Shown in pieces: positions 50,864-63,817 of a DNA stretch of 64,000 bases; positions within the stretch are counted from its first letter, which is position 1; each line of letters opens with the position of its first letter. Under the pieces are notes generated by a model. That model saw only the letters and a program-made list of their open reading frames with translations, did no database searches and was not told the origin of the DNA. Source of the stretch: Xenia sp. Carnegie-2017 (lineage: Eukaryota > Cnidaria > Anthozoa > Malacalcyonacea > Xeniidae); contig NW_025813481.1 in the NCBI RefSeq assembly GCF_021976095.1, forward strand, positions 10,285,846-10,349,845, in the 5' to 3' direction. Position numbers and translations under genes: made by a program.

Positions 50864-53800
50864 ATGAAAAGTGTAGTTGGAATCATACTTCTGGCTTTTG
50901 CCGTCAACCCTTGGTTTGTAAACTGTGAGGAAAAAAAGGATGAAAAAGACAAGAAAGATGTGGGAACTGTGATTGGAATTGATTTGGGAACTACTTATTC
51001 ATGGTGAGATTAAATTTTTTCCAGTCCCTCTATTCAAAGACAAATTAATATAGTGAGACTGTAGTAAAACGGTTGAGCATATCAATTTGGCTTCTTTTCC
51101 TGAATTGTTTTGTATTTGTTATGCTCTTCAATTTTGTCTATTCGGTGTATTGTAACCTTTAAAACCCACAGCATTTATCTGACTTTAGTTTCAAAGTATG
51201 CTGACCAGTCCATAACAGCTCATGAGAGCCAAACGTACTCGTAGGCTTGTTTCAAGTTTTAGATACTTCTGGTAGTAAGTTCCTTACCTGCTGTTTGATT
51301 TCTATAAAGGATTTAAGTTTGCTACCTAACGAACTGAGAATACTTTAAATTTGTCTTTAAATTTTAAGAAAATCATTTCTCCTTTTATTTGATGTGTCAT
51401 ATTTGTAGTGTAAATAAAACAATTTTGCTTCAACCCAAGAAAGTACAACATGGACACATGTCATTTTATTTTGCACTGATTAATCTGCCCTAAAATTTCA
51501 AGCTTCATGAGCTTGGCATATTTTCTTGTGCAAGCAAACAATCATTGATCAACATTTGTTCGGTATTTCATTTCGTTGATTGTAAGGTGTTAGTAGCTTT
51601 TATTGACTAAAGTCATTGGAATTTGTCAATTTTCTCATTATGTCATTGTTATTGACTTGATTATTTGGGAAATAACGTTCATATGCATCGATGATGGAAA
51701 ATTTTCTGGTTAATATAGAAAAATAAAGCTTATTCCTAAAATACTTCAATATTGTTACAATAGGGGTATCCCACAGATATAAGTTGATTTTTGACCTGTG
51801 GTATTCATATTGGTATTCACGATGAAATATGCATATTTTAAAGTAGTGTCCACTTGGTAACTGCCCTAAAATTTCAAGCTTCATGAGCTTGGCATATTTT
51901 CTTGTGCAAGCAAACAATCATTGATCAACATTTGTTCGGTATTTAATTTCGTTGATTTGGCCATCATAGTAAAGGAAGATTTGTTTGCAAATCTTTAATA
52001 ATTAATACATTGTTTACTGGTTCTTTTGACTTAAGCTTATTAATTTGGAGGACTTCTGTTTTTCAGTGTTGGTGTATTCAAAAATGGCCGTGTTGAAATC
52101 ATTGCAAATGACCAGGGTAACCGAATCACACCTTCATATGTGGCATTTACCCCAGAAGGTGAACGTTTAATTGGTGATGGTGCCAAGAACCAACTTACCT
52201 CTAACCCAGAGAACACTGTATTCGATGCAAAGCGTCTGATTGGTCGAAACTGGGATGACCCATCAGTTCAACATGATCTGAAATTCTTTCCCTTCAAATT
52301 GGTCAAAAAGAACGACAAGCCACATGTTCAACTTGATGTTAAAGGAGAAACAAAAGAATTTGCTGCTGAAGAAATCAGTGCTATGGTCTTGAGCAAGATG
52401 AAGGTAATAGCAATGTCGTACAAACAGCAAAAATATTTCTTTCAAAAGTATCTTTAACTCTTTTTTTTTGTCTGCTTGACTAATTGTAAAGCATTCAAGT
52501 TTCATTTCATTTCAATATGCTAACCATTATGAATGTTTTATGCAGTGCGGTGTTTGAAATTAATGAAGATATGATCTTTTCGATTTTGCTGGACAATTTA
52601 AGCAATCGTCTCAGGACCTGAAAAAATCAGGTGACTCAACGGGATTCGACTTAAATTGTCCATCAAAGTGCGAAGATCATATCTTCATTTAATGCTAACC
52701 ATTGTCAAAATATGATAACTTTTCTTTATTTTTTTACTTTGAATACTAAGAGTCTCCTAGTCATGAGTTTAATGGCATCAAGCTTGGCTTTCAAAATTTA
52801 AACCAATCTTTAGCATTGTCAGCATCTCATTGATTGCTTCATTTGTCATCAGGAAACTGGCGGAAGCTTACTTGGGAAAGAAGTGACCCATGCTGTCGGA
52901 CTGTACCGCAAGCATTTCAATGATGCGAAAGACAGGCAAAAAGGATGCTGGTGCAATTGCTGGTCTAACTGTGATGAGGATCATCAACGAGCCTACCGCT
53001 GCCGCCATTGCATACTTGGAGGAGAAGAAGAAGGAGAGAACATCTTTGTCTTTGATCTTGTGGTGGTAATTTTTGATGTGCTCACTGTCTGGACGACACA
53101 ACTAAATGTTTTCATCAAGTTTTAAATAGAGAAACATTTGGAGCAGGACTTAAAGATGAATTTAGGGGAAGTGGGGCTGATTTCCACAAATTCTTATATA
53201 CAAAAAATTAGCAAAGCAATTGCGTTTTTTCGTTAAGCTAACACTTTCTAAAATTTACCTATTAAAAAGTCATACTGTGGCAACAAGAAGTCACTAAAAT
53301 CTAACCAAACTAGAGCAAACCCTTTCCCTTCTTTTACAAAACCATCGTGCGTCCATCCTTGAATTGAGTTTGAGTTGCAACATAATATTTTGTAGGAGAA
53401 ATCAAAAGCTTATCTAGACGATTATGATATTGAATCATATCTGTACGCAAACCAATGAATAATTTTATGGTAATTAACAGAGTATAAGATAAAAGACCAT
53501 ACTGATGACGACCTATATTTTTTCCCAATAGGAGGTGAAGACTTTGATCAAAATGTGATGGATTACTTCATCAAGCTGTACAAGAAGAAGAAAGGCAAGG
53601 ATATTCGCAAAGACAACCGTGCATTGCAGAAACTCCGTCGGGAAGTCGAGAAAGCAAAGAGATCACTGAGCGCACAACATCAAGCCAGGATAGAAATTGA
53701 ATCATTTTTCGAAGGCGAGGATTTCTCGGAAACGCTCACGAGGGCCAAGTTCGAGGAAATCAACATGGTAGGGTTGTCTTGACTTCTGTATTATTATACC

Positions 53801-55029
53801 TATGTAGCTGATACGAACATGTTTACTCAGTAAAAATGGAAAGTCTAGTCAAACACTGCTACGCATGTAAAGTTTTCATGAGAAATTTGTGTTTCTGTTA
53901 TTCGCGTTCATCTGTATGAATCGATTCTGTACCACAAATTCATATATATTGTCATGTGTCACGTGACGTGTTTCGTATGGTGTAGTGTAAAAATTTTGTC
54001 GTTTCAAGTAATATAATTTTCTACATATTTTTTTAGAAATTATTCAAATCAACATTGGAACCAGTGAAGAAAGTTTTGGAAGATGCTGACTTGAAGAAGA
54101 GTGATATTCACGAAATTGTCTTGGTTGGTGGCTCAACCCGTATTCCCAAAGTTCAAGATCTCGTCAAGAAATTCTTTGATGGCAAAGAGCCAAGTCGAGG
54201 TATCAATCCCGACGAAGCCGTTGCGTATGGAGCCGCAGTTCAAGCTGGTGTTCTCAGCGGAGAGGAAGACGTCGGAGAGGTCGTACTTCTTGATGTAAAC
54301 CCACTTACTCTGGGTATCGAAACTGTTGGTGGCGTGATGACGAAACTTATTACCAGAAATTCTGTTATTCCCACGAAGAAATCGCAAATCTTCTCGACGG
54401 CTGCCGATAATCAAAACACGGTAACCATTCAAGTTTTCGAAGGGGAGCGTCCAATGACGAAAGACAACCATCTTTTGGGCAAATTCGATTTGACTGGTAT
54501 ACCCCCAGCTCCGCGAGGTACTCCTCAGATAGAGGTCACGTTTGAAATAGACGTGAACGGCATTCTCCGAGTGTCTGCCGAAGACAAGGGCACGGGAAAC
54601 AAAGAGAAAATTACGATTACGAACGATCAAAACCGACTCACTCCCGAAGATATAGAGAAAATGATCAACGATGCCGAAAAGTATGCGGACGAGGACAAAA
54701 AGGTGAAAGAAAAAGTTGAATCGAGAAACGAACTCGAAAGTTACGCGTATTCTTTAAAGAATCAAATTGGTGATAAAGAGAAACTCGGCGGTAAGCTTTC
54801 GGAGGATGATAAGTCGACTGTTTCTAAGGCTGTGGAGGATGCCATCAGCTGGTTGGATAGCAACAAGGATGCCGATGCCGAGGACTGTAAAGCCGAGAAA
54901 AAGAAACTTGAGGATATCGTTCAACCAATTGTTAGCAAACTATATCAGGGCGCCGGGGGTGCACCTCCACCAGGTGGTGAGGGCGCTGCTGGTGGTGAAG
55001 AGAAACCAGAAGACAAAGACGAATTATAG
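50864..55029 (+). CDS. HSPA5: BiP/GRP78, ER-lumenal HSP70 chaperone
   Basis: ATP-dependent chaperone of the ER lumen that binds unfolded secretory proteins and restrains the stress sensors IRE1, PERK and ATF6. Exons: 50864-51003 (signal peptide [17 protein letters not shown], acidic/lysine linker, HSP70 signature IDLGTTYS), 52067-52403 (nucleotide-binding domain), 52853 to about 53090 (see below), 53532-53767 (GGEDFDQ to FEEINM), and 54037-55029 (signature [12 protein letters not shown], interdomain linker VVLLDV, substrate-binding domain, lid, Gly/Pro tail and KDEL). Start chosen for the signal peptide. Phases agree for exons 1-2 and 4-5. Exon 3 is abnormal: after [15 protein letters not shown] the frame shifts, ATPase motif DLGGGTFDV reads DLVVVIFDV, and the stretch leading to GDTHLG is missing. 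This could be assembly error or real damage. The ERSE promoter argues that the locus is the authentic, stress-induced gene. Confidence 0.96.
51485..51580. repeat. Direct repeat in BiP intron 1, copy a
   Basis: About 96 bp starting CTGCCCTAAAATTTCAAGC, repeated almost exactly at 51861-51956, 376 bp further on. The intervening 280 bp is unique. Confidence 0.9.
51861..51956. repeat. Direct repeat in BiP intron 1, copy b
   Basis: Second copy of the 51485-51580 repeat. The ends carry no clear transposon signature, so it is probably a local duplication. Confidence 0.9.
52562..52689. mobile_element. Small palindromic MITE in BiP intron 2
   Basis: About 128 bp with inverted ends AATGAAGATATGATCTTTTCG and CGAAGATCATATCTTCATT and further internal complementarity (GGACAATTTAAG with CTTAAATTGTCC). 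Non-coding and probably non-autonomous. Superfamily unknown. Confidence 0.65.
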
Positions 55030-55598
55030 ACAATTACGCCCGATGATGACAATGAAGTTTGTTCACGAAACTTTGTTGTAAATTAAGATTTGAAACTGAC
55101 AGTGTTTTGGGCATCATTCGAGTTTTGTAAAATGGTTTGTTCGTGTCGCCGCTAATCAGAAGCTATAAAGTATATTTTTATGGATCATTTACGCGTGGAT
55201 TCCATAATATTAACAAAAACACGTTCACACACATTTTTATCCCGTTTGCATGGTCTAGCGTTTGCCATTTACGGTCGTTGTACTAATAGACGGTTGTAGA
55301 AATACCAGCTGATTAATCTATTAAATTGCGCAAATTTCTATCGGTTAAGTCTATATTTCATTGTTGAGCTTTTTAAGTGGAGTTTAATACGTGTGGAAGT
55401 GATTTTCAGTTGTAATGTATAATTTATTCCCGAGAACAACTCAGCCGAGTGCGATTATTTTTCGACAGTATTATTATTTCTTAACATTTATATAGGATAA
55501 AACAGTTTTCTTTTTAGTACGAAAGTCTTGAAAGTTATACTGCCATTCCTGTTTGCCTTGTGTCTGAAAGAGTCCATTTATTTCCATAATCCATTAAG

Positions 55599-55612
55599 AA
55601 TAAAAAAATAAA
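55599..55612 (+). terminator. Poly(A) signals of BiP
   Basis: Two overlapping-range AATAAA hexamers at 55599-55604 and 55607-55612, giving a 3' UTR of roughly 600 bases. Confidence 0.6.
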
Positions 55613-55639
55613 AATGGAAAATAAAACATTTTCTTTTTT

Positions 55640-56500
55640 AACAGAGTCATATCTTTTTATGAATTCTCGAAGAACTTTGAGGAGCGCTTTCGTCTGAGTG
55701 ATGCAGTTCGTTACTGTGGGTTGTCTGGGTGTCCAGTTACGGAGGAGGAGTTTGAAATTGAGATTATATCTTCATTCAAATATTACTGCAACAAGCACAT
55801 TTATGGAATATAAAAATAATAAAATTACGAATTGAGGATGTAAAGGCAGGCTATCAATATTGTAATGTTACTATTCCTATATTGTCAAAGAAATCGAACT
55901 ACATATTGTGTTGAAGAATCTGTGGAGTCGAGGCGCATTTTAACAAATTGTTCAGATTATTCTCTTTTGAAACATGCAAGTGAAATTGCTTTATATAGAT
56001 AGAGTTTGCGGAAGTTTAAATTATTACCGTGATTGATATTTATAGTTATAGTTTCTGTTTGGAAGTTCAATTTGAAAAAGTGCAATGCAGAGCGCTAGCA
56101 AGAACATTGAAAAATTTGTGAATAATCAAATTAACAGACGTTGCCGTCTGCGTAAAGGGAGACTGGTAAAGTGGAGAAAGGAAGCCGAGGCGTCATATGA
56201 TTTACAGCGAGGTCAACAATTCAAGGTTAACTATTCTAAATCTTCTCAGGGATTTGCATCAATGATTTACTCAGCGTGACACATCGTGAGTTCGAAGAGT
56301 TCATAGTGACATTGTGACTTGCCGAAGTGCAATCCGACTAAGTGCAATATCTTTCCGTCGATTTCTTCCCATCGATGTTTTTAAATTCTTTTACTTAAAA
56401 GCCAGCCATTTTTGATTTTCTACAAAGACAATAATATAAGAGGCTCCAAGTGTGCCAAGGGCAAGGTTATGGGCCATGGTTATGTGGTTATCAGAAACAA
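55640..56500. other. BiP-COP1 intergenic region
   Basis: Short unique sequence between the end of BiP and the COP1 promoter region. A 64-codon frame at 56085-56279 has no recognisable domain and is not supported as a gene. Confidence 0.4.
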
Positions 56501-56512
56501 AGTGACGTCACC

Positions 56513-56534
56513 AAAGTGACGTCATGCAACTCCA
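56513..56534 (+). promoter_or_regulatory. Paired CRE/ATF sites upstream of COP1
   Basis: Two perfect palindromes TGACGTCA at 56513-56520 and 56527-56534, 14 bp apart centre to centre, about 270 bp before the COP1 start codon. Such sites bind CREB/ATF/Jun-type bZIP factors. COP1 itself targets c-Jun and ETS-type factors in animals, so feedback is conceivable but is inference. Confidence 0.55.
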
Positions 56535-56788
56535 AAGCTCGTGGGAGGTGAAAGCATAGCTCTCTGTTCTCGTTGCCAAATTGCAGTATTGCAGTTGGAC
56601 GGATACTGAACTTGCTTGTCCTTGTTGAGCAAGAACACTTCACGGGATACCTGATGTTTATTTGTATGTAACAGAGGCAAAACTGAAGTGTACTTCGTTT
56701 ACTTTAAAATATGCGGGATGTTTTGTACATGAACTGAACAAGCTTGAATTAAGTTGGTTGTTGGAGACAGACACCGTCTTGAACGCAC

Positions 56789-59700
56789 ATGTCGGCTTCG
56801 GCGGGTGACAGAGCAACGAGCAGCCGAAGGCGCAAGAGACCTCATCCACCTATTCATGATGGTATACTAAACTCCTTTAGCGACAAGGACAGCGATTTTG
56901 TGTGGTATGTCTCTTTGCTTTTGCAAGCTTTGCGTTGGAGAATATGAGATTTGCAAGCGAGTTCCGTTATGAATTTTTATTATATGCTTTATAAAACACC
57001 CTGCAAACGCTCTAATGTACTTGAAGAACTAGCGTATTGAACGTAAAGTATTTGTATAATGAAGTATATCTTCTTTCCCTTATAGTCCGATTTGTTTTGA
57101 TACAATTGAAGAGGCTCATATGACTAAGTGTGGCCACAGCTTTTGGTGAGTGTCAATGTGTTTTGAGTTATTCAATATTAACTAAAATGACGGCTTCTAC
57201 TCAATAAATACGGACAAAATCAATTTTTGATGCTATAATTTGCCTTAATCTCATGCTCAAGCATCGAAACGACAAAAGATTAAATTTTTATCGCTTTTAT
57301 CGAAGTTACATGACATGCACGCGATGCATCTAATGAACAGCACTTGTCTATATCGTTTTGAAATGGACCTATTACCAAGGGAATATGACCAGTTACTTGA
57401 GATAATTGTCTTATTAAGTCGCTCTTTCCTTCTGCTCAGACATTTCATGTGTTTATACGCCGTTGTCCATAAAAAAAGAATGTTTATAGACAAACAAAAC
57501 AATTGGCAGTGTACTTATCTACAATATATTGAATACACATTTTGGCATAAAAAACTTCTCTTTTCTCTCCAACCTGGGGGATTGGGAAACTTGTGTTATC
57601 TCTGTGGGAGAAATTAAGGGTTTCATGCTTGTGGGTACAAAATCTTTCCAAATACATACCCAAACAAGCAATACTTGTTTTTTTAAGTTAATATATTGAT
57701 GACTTCTTTAGGAAACTATGGTGAATTTTGAGGAAAAAGTAAAATGATTTGTCTACTAATTTGGGGACAAAGTATGATCATTGTCATATTTGCTTTCATT
57801 TGAGCTCTATTTATGTTTGAAATGCGTACTTGGGAAATAAGGCTTTTGCTATATTTTTCAAATCTTCTTCCGTGCCTAGGAAATAGTTTTTGGTGAAGTG
57901 AAAAGGTCCCGAGCTGTAATCTGTATTATCAAATGATCCTAGTATAGGGAATAAGTAGCCGGGCCAATGCATAAATCTTTTTTTGCTTGACACATATCTT
58001 ATGCATGCATTATGATTATTGTGGCTGCAATTCAATTGCAATTTTCTGCCCAATAGACTTGTTAAACTGGCTAACCACTACCAGTTTTCTATTTAAACAA
58101 AGCAAAGGAAAGGGAATTGTAATGTGTGTCTGTGGGACACAGAGAAAGGACTCCAAAATTTTATTGTGCCCACGGTTCCTTCCTTGGTTCCAGGGTTCCT
58201 TCTCTGATTGTCCTTTGATAGTATATAATCTGCAGTCACAGTTGATTTCAATAGAATGTAATAGTTATTTACACACATATCTAAATACTACCCCTCACTT
58301 CTGCCATCCTTGAGTGTAAATAAATAATACCATTCTGGCACCACAAATTCAAACATAGTAGGTCAGTTGAATTCAAACGGCTCATAACAATGCCATCGAT
58401 GATGAATTTCCTCAGATATAAAAATTTTGCCTACCACATACAGGTGTTTTTCAATATAATTCTATCAAAGTATAAGCTGCAGGGTGCAACTTAACTGCTC
58501 AAACTTTGCAATTTGTAAAGAATCTTCTCAATTTTGTGAAGCCAAGTAGGCAATTATGAAGAAAATGCTAAGTCAAAATTCAAAGAATGGGATTATGACT
58601 AACAGAAATGCACAAGAGCTAAATTTTATCTTTTTTGAGTTTTTACTTATCTATGCTTGAAATTTGTATTAGTCAAGCAAGATTCTGTTTGTAGTCTGGC
58701 TACAATCACATCCAGCATAGTTAGTAATGGCATCGATTTTGAATTGAGGAAATCTAGCAACTTGGCATTGTTTAGCTTTAACTTTGTGTTGAAGCCAGCA
58801 TAAATTTGCCATAAAATTTATGCATTGAGTAAATGAATGACTGGATGAAAATCAGGCCTCATCGAACAAAGTTAATTTCCAAAAGGGGCATGTTTTTGTA
58901 CCAATACAATCATATTCAATGGCTAATGAAAAATAACTGTAGTTCATGAAAAAAATGTTTTTGATAGTTTATCCATCAATAATAACATATACGTTGTATC
59001 ATTATTAATTATTGATATTATAAAATTATCGAATCAAAATTTGACCAACATGTTAAACTTCATCGAATATCGTAAGGACTCTCACCATTTGACTTGAGTT
59101 AACATTTGATGTGACGTATCAGTAATTTTTTTCTGTCATTTAGTTACAAGTGTATTTGTCGAAGCCTCCAAGAAAGCAACAAATGTCCAAAATGTAACTT
59201 TGTTATCGACAAGCAAGATCAGATTTTTCCCAATTTCCTTTGTAAGTGTTGGAATAATTCCTTGCATTTCCTCAACTATTCAGTTCGAGGTTTATTTACG
59301 TGGGCATTCAGGTGTACTTTCTTAAATTATAAAATCTTTGACTGTAGAAGAGGGTCAGGTTTATTGAAGGGGTGACCTTCCCCTAGTCTTGCCCATGGGA
59401 TGCAGGCGGGTGGAACCTCCTAGCCTTTACTGTATGGGGTGCATAAAGGATGCCCACTAGCCTTGACTAGACAGGTTGAGCCCCCTAGCCTTTACTGTAG
59501 GAGTTGCAGAAGGGATGCCCCAGCCTTGACTTGAAGGGATGCAGGAGGGGTGCTAATCAAAGCTCCTAGGAAATTCTAAATTACAGAACAGATGAGAAAA
59601 ATCAGTTGTAATTAGTGTTTTACGAGCACACTTATAATAATATCCCAATTATAATAGAAAGTAGCAGACTTAAACGGAAAGATATCTGACATGTCATGAG

Positions 59701-62700
59701 AACATGTAGATACCCAAATCTTAACCAATCTAGTATAAAGGTGTTATACCCTGCAACAAAACTATCGTGGATCCATCTTCGACTGTAGAGCAAAATTTTA
59801 AAATTACGTATATACTCCATGTCTGATGAATACGTAGTGTACATCGAAGGTTTTTTCTTTTTAAATTGTAGTAAATGATCTTATATTGAAAAGAAAACAG
59901 CAAAGAGTTGGAAGGAACATGCAAATTAATCAACCTTTAAGTGAAGTATGTAGCGTAAACATTAGTTTTTTGATAAATTTTCTTCTATGTAATTGAACTT
60001 GGCGTTACTTTTAATGTTCGCTTTAGCGCGGCGGTGCTTGTTTGATTTTTCCGATTTTGAATGCTGCGGCGATTAGGCGTGAACGGTGCTAAATATGGCC
60101 CGTTTCAAACATCGAACTTTACATGTGTCGAATACATTAAATACACAAGATAATGTGACGAAATTCCTCATTTTAGATTCTGAGTGCGGTGCTTAAAGTT
60201 CTGAGAAAGACTTTTTGTGTTATTGCTGACTGACGTTGCTACAACCTCAGCGGTAGTCATCTTCAGAGTCAAGTGAAGAGTAAGAGTTAGGCTCGCCGTA
60301 TTTTTTGTATAGTTCATACGTCAAAACCACTCATTTACTCTACACATAATAAGATGACGTATGAACCAGACAACAAATTCGGCGAATCTGACTTTTACTC
60401 CACAATTGAAACCAAAGATGACTACCGCTGAGGTTGTCGAAACGTCATTCAACATCGACATCAACAGTCCTTCTCAGGACTATACTAAGCAGGACAATCT
60501 ACGTCTTCAAACATGTAAAAGTTTTAAAGTAGCTTGAGCTATCTAAATGGCACAAATGCAGCGACATGATCTTGGTACTTACATCGTTGCAGGCTTTAAT
60601 TATACTAAAGAAAATATATACTTTGTAGCTGTAAATAGCTTCTATTTGTTACCTGATTGAAGCACAAATTGAAATTTCTAGCGTTAATTTTGTGTGATAG
60701 CAAAGTACACCGTGTTGAAATCCTCGTGACATACGGTAGAATTGAGACGATCTCTCATAACCTAGTCCACCATCTTTGAAGATCGATTTCTATTAAATTT
60801 TGGAGACTATATAAACAGGATTCGCAACCTGTGCAACTGTTAATCTTAACATTTTATGTTGTAGATTTTAACTCTGAAACGATTGTTGGAAATAATTATT
60901 GCTAGGAGTGTTTTGAGTTTCATTTTTTAATTTCATATTTTTAGTTTAATTTTTCGGAACTTCAAGAAATTGTATGCGGCGATTCGAATCTTAAAGTGTC
61001 AGGTAATATGAATCTTGTTGGCCTGCATGCAACGTCCGTCTATGTTTGAAGTAATCTTGGATTAGTCATGACGATTTTGATAGGTTGTAATACTTGTGAC
61101 GGGTCTGGAAGTAATGCAACAAACCTGTTTTTAACTTGAACCTATACTGTCTTGTTTGATAACTACAGGACGGACGGAAGTTGTCCGTTATGTTGTACTG
61201 TTGCTGTTGTACTGTTGCTGTTGATGAAGAAAAGTTCATCGGTTTTCTTCACCTTTAGATATCAATTCGCTATTGGAAATATTGTCAGTGAGAAAATACC
61301 AACTAGAAGCGGTAAACAATCTGATTCATCATTTGCCCTTCAAATTTCCTTCGAAAGCTTTAGCAAACGAGAACAAGTACGAGATTTAGTGTGGCTCCCT
61401 TAAAATATGCAAGTGTACAACTGGGGATGTACGCAGGAAGCTGCCGTAGTTTGAGTGTGTTTTTTAGGTATTCATTAGTATCAACAAAGAGAATCAGAAG
61501 TATAGGTAGATTTGTCAGTTTTGTTGTGTTTTGAAAAGGTTTTACTGTTTTATAAGTAATAGCAACTAGTACAATAAGAGGCATTGGAAGCTGTCCTATT
61601 TTGAGGGAGTTCTGTTTATGTTTTCTGTGTGTAAACTGTAGTGATACGTTCAACCAGAGACGTAGAAAGCTGTCCTAGTTCGAGGTCGTTGTGGTTGGAT
61701 TGTCTGTGTATGAACAATTGAAAGAAGCAGTCCTAGTTTGAGAGTGTTTGGTCAGATTTTCCGTGATTAACAATAGAAACAAGTTAAACCAGAGATATAG
61801 GAAGCCGTCATAGTTTTAGGGGTTTTTGATTAGATTATCTGGGTCCGCATGAACTGTTGAAACAAGTACAACCAGGGATATAGGGAGTTGTCCTAGTTTG
61901 AGAGTGTTTTAGTCAAATTTTCTGTGTGTAAATAACAGAAACAATTGCTACCCAAAATATAGAAAGCTGCCCTAGTTTAAGGGTGTTTTGGTTAGATTTT
62001 TTGAGTATAAACTATTGAAACAAGTACAACCAGGGATATGGCGAAGCTATCCTAATTTGGGCAATGTTTCATCCCTAATTTCATTCTAAAAATATCATTT
62101 AACTGGGAACAGCAATTATCTTGTGATTTGTGTTAAAATGATAAATTTTGTTGTTTTTTTTCTCAAATTTGTCGTGTTTGCAAACGTTCGTAGTTAGCCA
62201 AGAAATTAAAATGGAAGTGACTTAATGAACTGTTTTTCCTCTCAGTAATAGATGTTTTATGTTTCAATTCTTTCACTCAGGACAGCACTGCCACACAAAA
62301 TGAGATACTGAAAGATTTTTTGAAACAAGTCAAAAGACATAAACAAGAGGTTGGTGAGGAAATTTCCGTGCGCTTAGCCAGCCCCTAAATTTGGTTCAGT
62401 CACGTAAATTTTTCTGTGTTTGATCTCGTAAAAAACGATAGATTTCTAAAGAAATGTGTAACGATAGCTGATGTCTTAAATTCACATATAACGCGATCAA
62501 CAAAGTTTGCCGGCTAGTTCGCTACTAGAAAATTCATACGATAGATAGTAATGTTTCTAAATGAAATTCTACTTAAACGTTACCTAGAGCAATCTATGTT
62601 CAACGTAGTTCGTTCACAAAATGCAAAATTCATATGCACTTTGGCAATAAATTTGCATCACCAATTTCCATGATTATCTCATCATAGTTTAGACCTTATC

Positions 62701-63817
62701 ATGTTCAACACGATGTCATTTTCTTCACTATTTACTGCATTGTTTCTTCGTTTATCTATTTGTTGTATTTGTACTAGTGATGCACCGATATCTATATATC
62801 AGTCGCGGCGTATCTTCTCTAACATAAAATTATCGGTATTTTTCTTGCTCATAATACAGATATTTAGACATTTCATTCAAATAGAAATACAATTAAAATG
62901 AATCATTGTTTAACAATAGAACACTGTTACCTTAACAATTTTTGTTAAATTAAAACTACTTAAAATTTGTTAGTTCCACTTGATATCAATTTCCTTTGAC
63001 AATTGTTCTGTGAAGTTTGACTGCAATGTAAATAACCACTTTGAATTTTATATTTTTTTTTTATCAAATGAACAGTCACTGGTGAGGCACAAAGTAGCAT
63101 ACTTTATGATGTGTAAGTTTCGTAAATAGGCATAAAATATCGGTATCGTCACAATATCGTCATTTTAATGTCGCTTAATCGGCATATAGGCAAAATCCTA
63201 CATCGGTGCATCACTAATTTTGTACATTGTCTCTCGTCCGCCCGCTAATGATATCATATATTTTTCAGCAACTAGATCAACTTACGCAAGAAGTGAAACT
63301 TATTGACGACGATTTAAGAAGAGTCGAGGTACGTCATCCCGGCATTTTGTTCCCGGTTGTTGTTTACCCGTAAGTTGAAATGTGCCTCGGGATCTTTTGC
63401 GGAGACTGATCGACGTACAACTGTTGGTTGAACTTAATATAACGTAAAAATAGCGCGATTAGTGCACCCAACGCGGTTCGTTGTAGATGGTCGGGTAGGT
63501 GCAATTCTCGGTGTCGGGCTTGCACTGATCGCATCTCGAGTTCTCCCAAAATGTCTCCTCGGTTTGCATGAGCGTGTGTATACACAGTAAACATCTTCTT
63601 AAAATGTTTCACATATAGGATATCATAGCCGTCCACCAAAGTCATCACGTTTCGATATTGGTAAGAAATATTCACGAATGTTGTGAAATATACGAACGTG
63701 TTAAACAAGAGGGATACAGAATGGTTGTTTTTGGATTTTTAAGGATCAGTATCACGCTGTACCAACCACTCCAACGGTGAAATCATTTCCCACCAATCTA
63801 GAAGAAGATGCAGCAAG
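56789..63817 (+). CDS. COP1: COP1 E3 ubiquitin ligase, 5' part (runs off window)
   Basis: RING-type E3 ligase that, with DDB1-CUL4-DET1 and Tribbles adaptors, marks transcription factors such as c-Jun for degradation. Exons: 56789-56904 ([20 protein letters not shown] to DFV), 57086-57145 and 59144-59241 (C3HC4 RING: CPIC, KCGHSFC, CIC, CPKC), 59872-59945 ([12 protein letters not shown]), 60945-61002, 62246-62349 ([17 protein letters not shown]), 63269-63328 ([20 protein letters not shown]) and 63744-63817. The order RING, PNFL-LNDLILK and coiled coil matches animal COP1; the C-terminal WD40 propeller lies beyond the window. Phases agree throughout when exon 6 starts at 62246. Exons 5 and 6 are less conserved and least certain. 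Introns carry a MITE, a hAT-type element and an ~80-bp tandem repeat. Confidence 0.93.
59350..59560. repeat. Imperfect GC-richer minisatellite in COP1 intron 3
   Basis: Four to five diverged copies built on CCTAGCCTTTACTGTA and GGGATGC-type segments with irregular spacing of about 27-40 bp. Its base composition stands out from the surrounding AT-rich intron. Confidence 0.6.
60190..60515. mobile_element. Foldback MITE in COP1 intron 4
   Basis: Inverted arms (left about 60190-60270 ending CATCTTCAGAGTC; right about 60416-60514 starting GATGACTACCGCTGAGGTTG) of the same family as the insert at 23988-24292, with an inner palindrome around GTTCATACGTC. The arms have diverged more than in the satellite insert, so this copy looks older. 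Confidence 0.75.
61430..62065. repeat. About 80-bp tandem repeat in COP1 intron 5
   Basis: Diverged units containing CCTAGTTTGAGAGTGTT and GAAACAAGTACAACCAGGGA. Landmarks occur near 61443, 61592, 61675, 61731, 61813, 61892, 61970 and 62052, so about eight units, mostly 78-85 bp apart. Confidence 0.8.
62775..63216. mobile_element. hAT-type non-autonomous element in COP1 intron 6
   Basis: Perfect 15-bp inverted ends TAGTGATGCACCGAT and ATCGGTGCATCACTA, typical of hAT elements. The flanks ATTTGTAC and ATTTTGTAC look like a slightly altered 8-bp target duplication. About 442 bp, no transposase, so it is a MITE-like derivative. Confidence 0.8.

Noticed and set aside
61152-61403. 83-codon frame inside COP1 intron 5
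   Set aside because: No similarity to COP1 and no fitting splice sites. Exon 6 joins exon 5 in phase without it.
62281-62349. Alternative start of COP1 exon 6 at the later CAG acceptor
   Set aside because: Its phase does not match the phase-1 end of exon 5, while the earlier acceptor before 62246 does.
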